This document shows, piece by piece, positions 62,613-64,000 of a DNA stretch of 64,000 nt; position 1 is the stretch's first letter, and each line of letters opens with the position of its first letter. Below the pieces are notes generated by a model, which was not told the DNA's origin, ran no database searches, and worked only from the letters and a program-made list of their open reading frames with translations. Source of the stretch: CAZAQK01 sp046344715 (GTDB lineage: Bacteria; Pseudomonadota; Alphaproteobacteria; Rickettsiales; SXRF01); assembly GCA_046344715.1 (NCBI GenBank), contig JBKDKX010000015.1:1-64000 (forward strand). Reading direction: 5' to 3'. The position numbers and the translations under genes were made by a program.

Positions 62613-63762
62613 GCTGCAACTCTACTTGCATCACGTCAGTGCGTCCTACATTGAAACTGGCGATGCAGCATGTGAGATAAAACCGCCACATGCGTATAAA
62701 TGCATTATCAAAGCCTAAATTTTTTACGTCTGTGAGTTTTGCCTCAAAATTATTTAGCCAGTGCTGTAATGTCAGCGCGTAATCTTTTCCAAAGCCATAA
62801 GAATCAGTCATTCTAAGACCAGCTTTTGCAGCCTCCTGCTTGAAGCGCGTGGGCGATGGCAACATACCTCCTGGGAAGATATAGGTACGGATCATATCTC
62901 CACCGCGGCGATAGCTCTCAAAATATTCATCCTTGATAGTAATGGTCTGGATGACCGCTTTTCCTTTGCTTGCAAGTAATTCCTGCAATTTACCAAAATA
63001 GGTTGGCCAGTATTTCTCGCCCACTGCCTCGAACATTTCGATGGAAACGATATTGTCGTATTTACCCTGCTGGATACGATAGTCCTCAAGGGCAATCGTA
63101 GCATCTTTTCCCACACGTTTATGGGCGTATTCATGTTGTGCGCTGGAAATGGTTAGTCCTTTAATGGCGTAATCATTTTTCTGAAGTGCGCGCTCGGCAA
63201 ATCCACCCCAGCCACAGCCAACCTCCAGCAATGAACCTGAATTCGGCAATCTGCTAAGGATGCGGTCATATTTATTGTGCTGCGCTTTTACGAACGGTTG
63301 GTCTGACGCCTCAAACAGAGCGGAAGAGTAAGTCATGCTCTCATCAAGCCAAAGTTTATAAAAATCATTTCCAAGATCATAATGCGCCTGAATATTCTTC
63401 TTGCTGCCATTTAGCGTATTACGGGTAAACAGATAGGAAATGCGGGCAGCAATACGCCCAAAAACACCGCCGTAAATATAACTGTTCAGAGCTTTTTCGT
63501 TTTGCAGCCCCATGGTCATGAGTGCCACCAGATCATCGCTATCCCACCAGCCATCGCGGTAGGCTTCTGCAAATCCTGTATCCCCCTTGCTTGCGAATTG
63601 ACGAATCACACGCCAGTCATGCAAATGAAGGGTCGCATGTGCGCCCGGCTGTTTGCCATAAAAAGAATATTGTTTACCATCCGGCGTGGTAACATGCATT
63701 GCACCAAACTCGATATGTTCGAGTGATTTTAAGAATTGCATGGTGATAGTTTTTTCTAACAT
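62602..63762 (-). CDS. cfa: Cyclopropane-fatty-acid synthase family methyltransferase
   Basis: 386 residues. SAM site LLEVGCGWGGFAERAL, then YDLGNDFYKLWLDESMTYSSA and SIEMFEAVGEKYWPTYF are the Cfa signatures. Adds a methylene (or a methyl, in the related UfaM enzymes of furan fatty acid synthesis) to acyl chains of membrane phospholipids. It lies 46 bp after the partial DUF1365 gene. Confidence 0.93.
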   Translation of the reverse strand: MLEKTITMQFLKSLEHIEFGAMHVTTPDGKQYSFYGKQPGAHATLHLHDWRVIRQFASKGDTGFAEAYRDGWWDSDDLVALMTMGLQNEKALNSYIYGGVFGRIAARISYLFTRNTLNGSKKNIQAHYDLGNDFYKLWLDESMTYSSALFEASDQPFVKAQHNKYDRILSRLPNSGSLLEVGCGWGGFAERALQKNDYAIKGLTISSAQHEYAHKRVGKDATIALEDYRIQQGKYDNIVSIEMFEAVGEKYWPTYFGKLQELLASKGKAVIQTITIKDEYFESYRRGGDMIRTYIFPGGMLPSPTRFKQEAAKAGLRMTDSYGFGKDYALTLQHWLNNFEAKLTDVKNLGFDNAFIRMWRFYLTCCIASFNVGRTDVMQVELQHAA

Positions 63763-63808
63763 ACGTGTTCCTTATCATTTTCTTTCCAACCAGTTTTTTG
63801 CTTGTATC

Positions 63809-64000
63809 TTACCTTTTGGTAAGGTGACGTGTACTACTTACCTTTTCATCATGCTGCGGCGGTTTTACAATATAGCGTATCCCTTTACCCACAAGTTTGA
63901 TAGCCTGCCAGTGAATCAGTGCGATAACCTTTAATGTCACCAGCGGGTGCGACCAGAAGGCGCGCCTGAGAGATGTAGCATTTAGCGGGCAGAACTTACC
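63809..64000 (-). CDS. DUF1365 protein, C-terminal part only (runs off the window)
   Basis: 63 codons to the TAA at 63811-63809. LRRAFWSHPLVTLKVIALIH followed by WQAIKLVGKG is the C-terminal block of DUF1365 proteins, which regularly precede cfa. The rest lies outside the window. Confidence 0.8.
   Translation of the reverse strand, partial: GKFCPLNATSLRRAFWSHPLVTLKVIALIHWQAIKLVGKGIRYIVKPPQHDEKVSSTRHLTKR

Overview
The window looks like chromosome of a moderately AT-rich alphaproteobacterium. The pointers are a MipZ-type division ATPase, a RibBX-type fused riboflavin enzyme whose GTP cyclohydrolase half is degenerate, the rpiB-glyA-nrdR-ribD-ribE-ribBX-ribH-nusB-thiL gene order, a class I PHA synthase with its own acetoacetyl-CoA reductase, a LuxI/LuxR pair, and an island carrying a DUF6499/DUF2285-like gene. 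The genus cannot be named from sequence alone. No 16S rRNA or CRISPR array was seen.

Layout. 0-3.3 kb is a scarred mobile zone: the 5' end of an IS30-type transposase, a DEAH-type helicase with three nearly identical tandem C-terminal repeats, and the C-terminal stub of a tyrosine integrase between TTTGGGGGTAT repeats. 3.4-6.9 kb is a quorum-sensing operon (luxR, luxI, two unknown small genes, a CheY-like regulator and a helical partner). 7-12.3 kb holds a pilin-like protein, a semialdehyde dehydrogenase, a lipoprotein, and a clear cobalamin riboswitch in front of an unrecognised two-gene operon. 12.4-24.6 kb is housekeeping: thiL, nusB, the riboflavin genes, nrdR, glyA, rpiB, a TauE-type exporter, mipZ, a J-domain protein, murJ, cutA and tRNA-Gln.

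24.6-36.4 kb is accessory: a degenerate region after tRNA-Gln, a HEPN-like gene, a serine recombinase fused by deletion to a helicase fragment, then a stress/PHA cluster (cbpM, flavodoxin-fold oxidoreductase, cytochrome b561, P1B ATPase, phaC, phaB, DUF302) and a leucine-rich-repeat gene that seems to have lost its start. 36.5-49.9 kb is a genomic island in the 3' end of initiator tRNA-Met. A large serine recombinase reads into the tRNA and a 20-bp near-identical att repeat lies at the far end. The island carries a replication module whose primase/helicase gene is split by a frameshift, a cytosine-methylase/HNH restriction pair, a Vsr remnant, a GIY-YIG protein, and a two-gene DUF262 plus nucleotidyltransferase-like module. 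A further direct repeat brackets an uncharacterised 982-residue protein.

50-55.9 kb is a phosphorelay: a hybrid kinase, two paralogous regulators, and a divergent NtrC-like protein without a GAFTGA loop, followed by a truncated haemoglobin. 55.9-64 kb has glutathione peroxidase, an old yellow enzyme, a Kef-type antiporter, and a tightly overlapping lipid-modification operon (DUF1365, cfa, chalcone-isomerase-like, MFS, DUF3833, SDR) that runs off the right edge.

The best candidates for undescribed biology are the B12-riboswitch-controlled unknown operon, the DUF262/nucleotidyltransferase pair, and the repeat-bracketed 982-residue protein. All calls are by eye; no database search or structure prediction was run.
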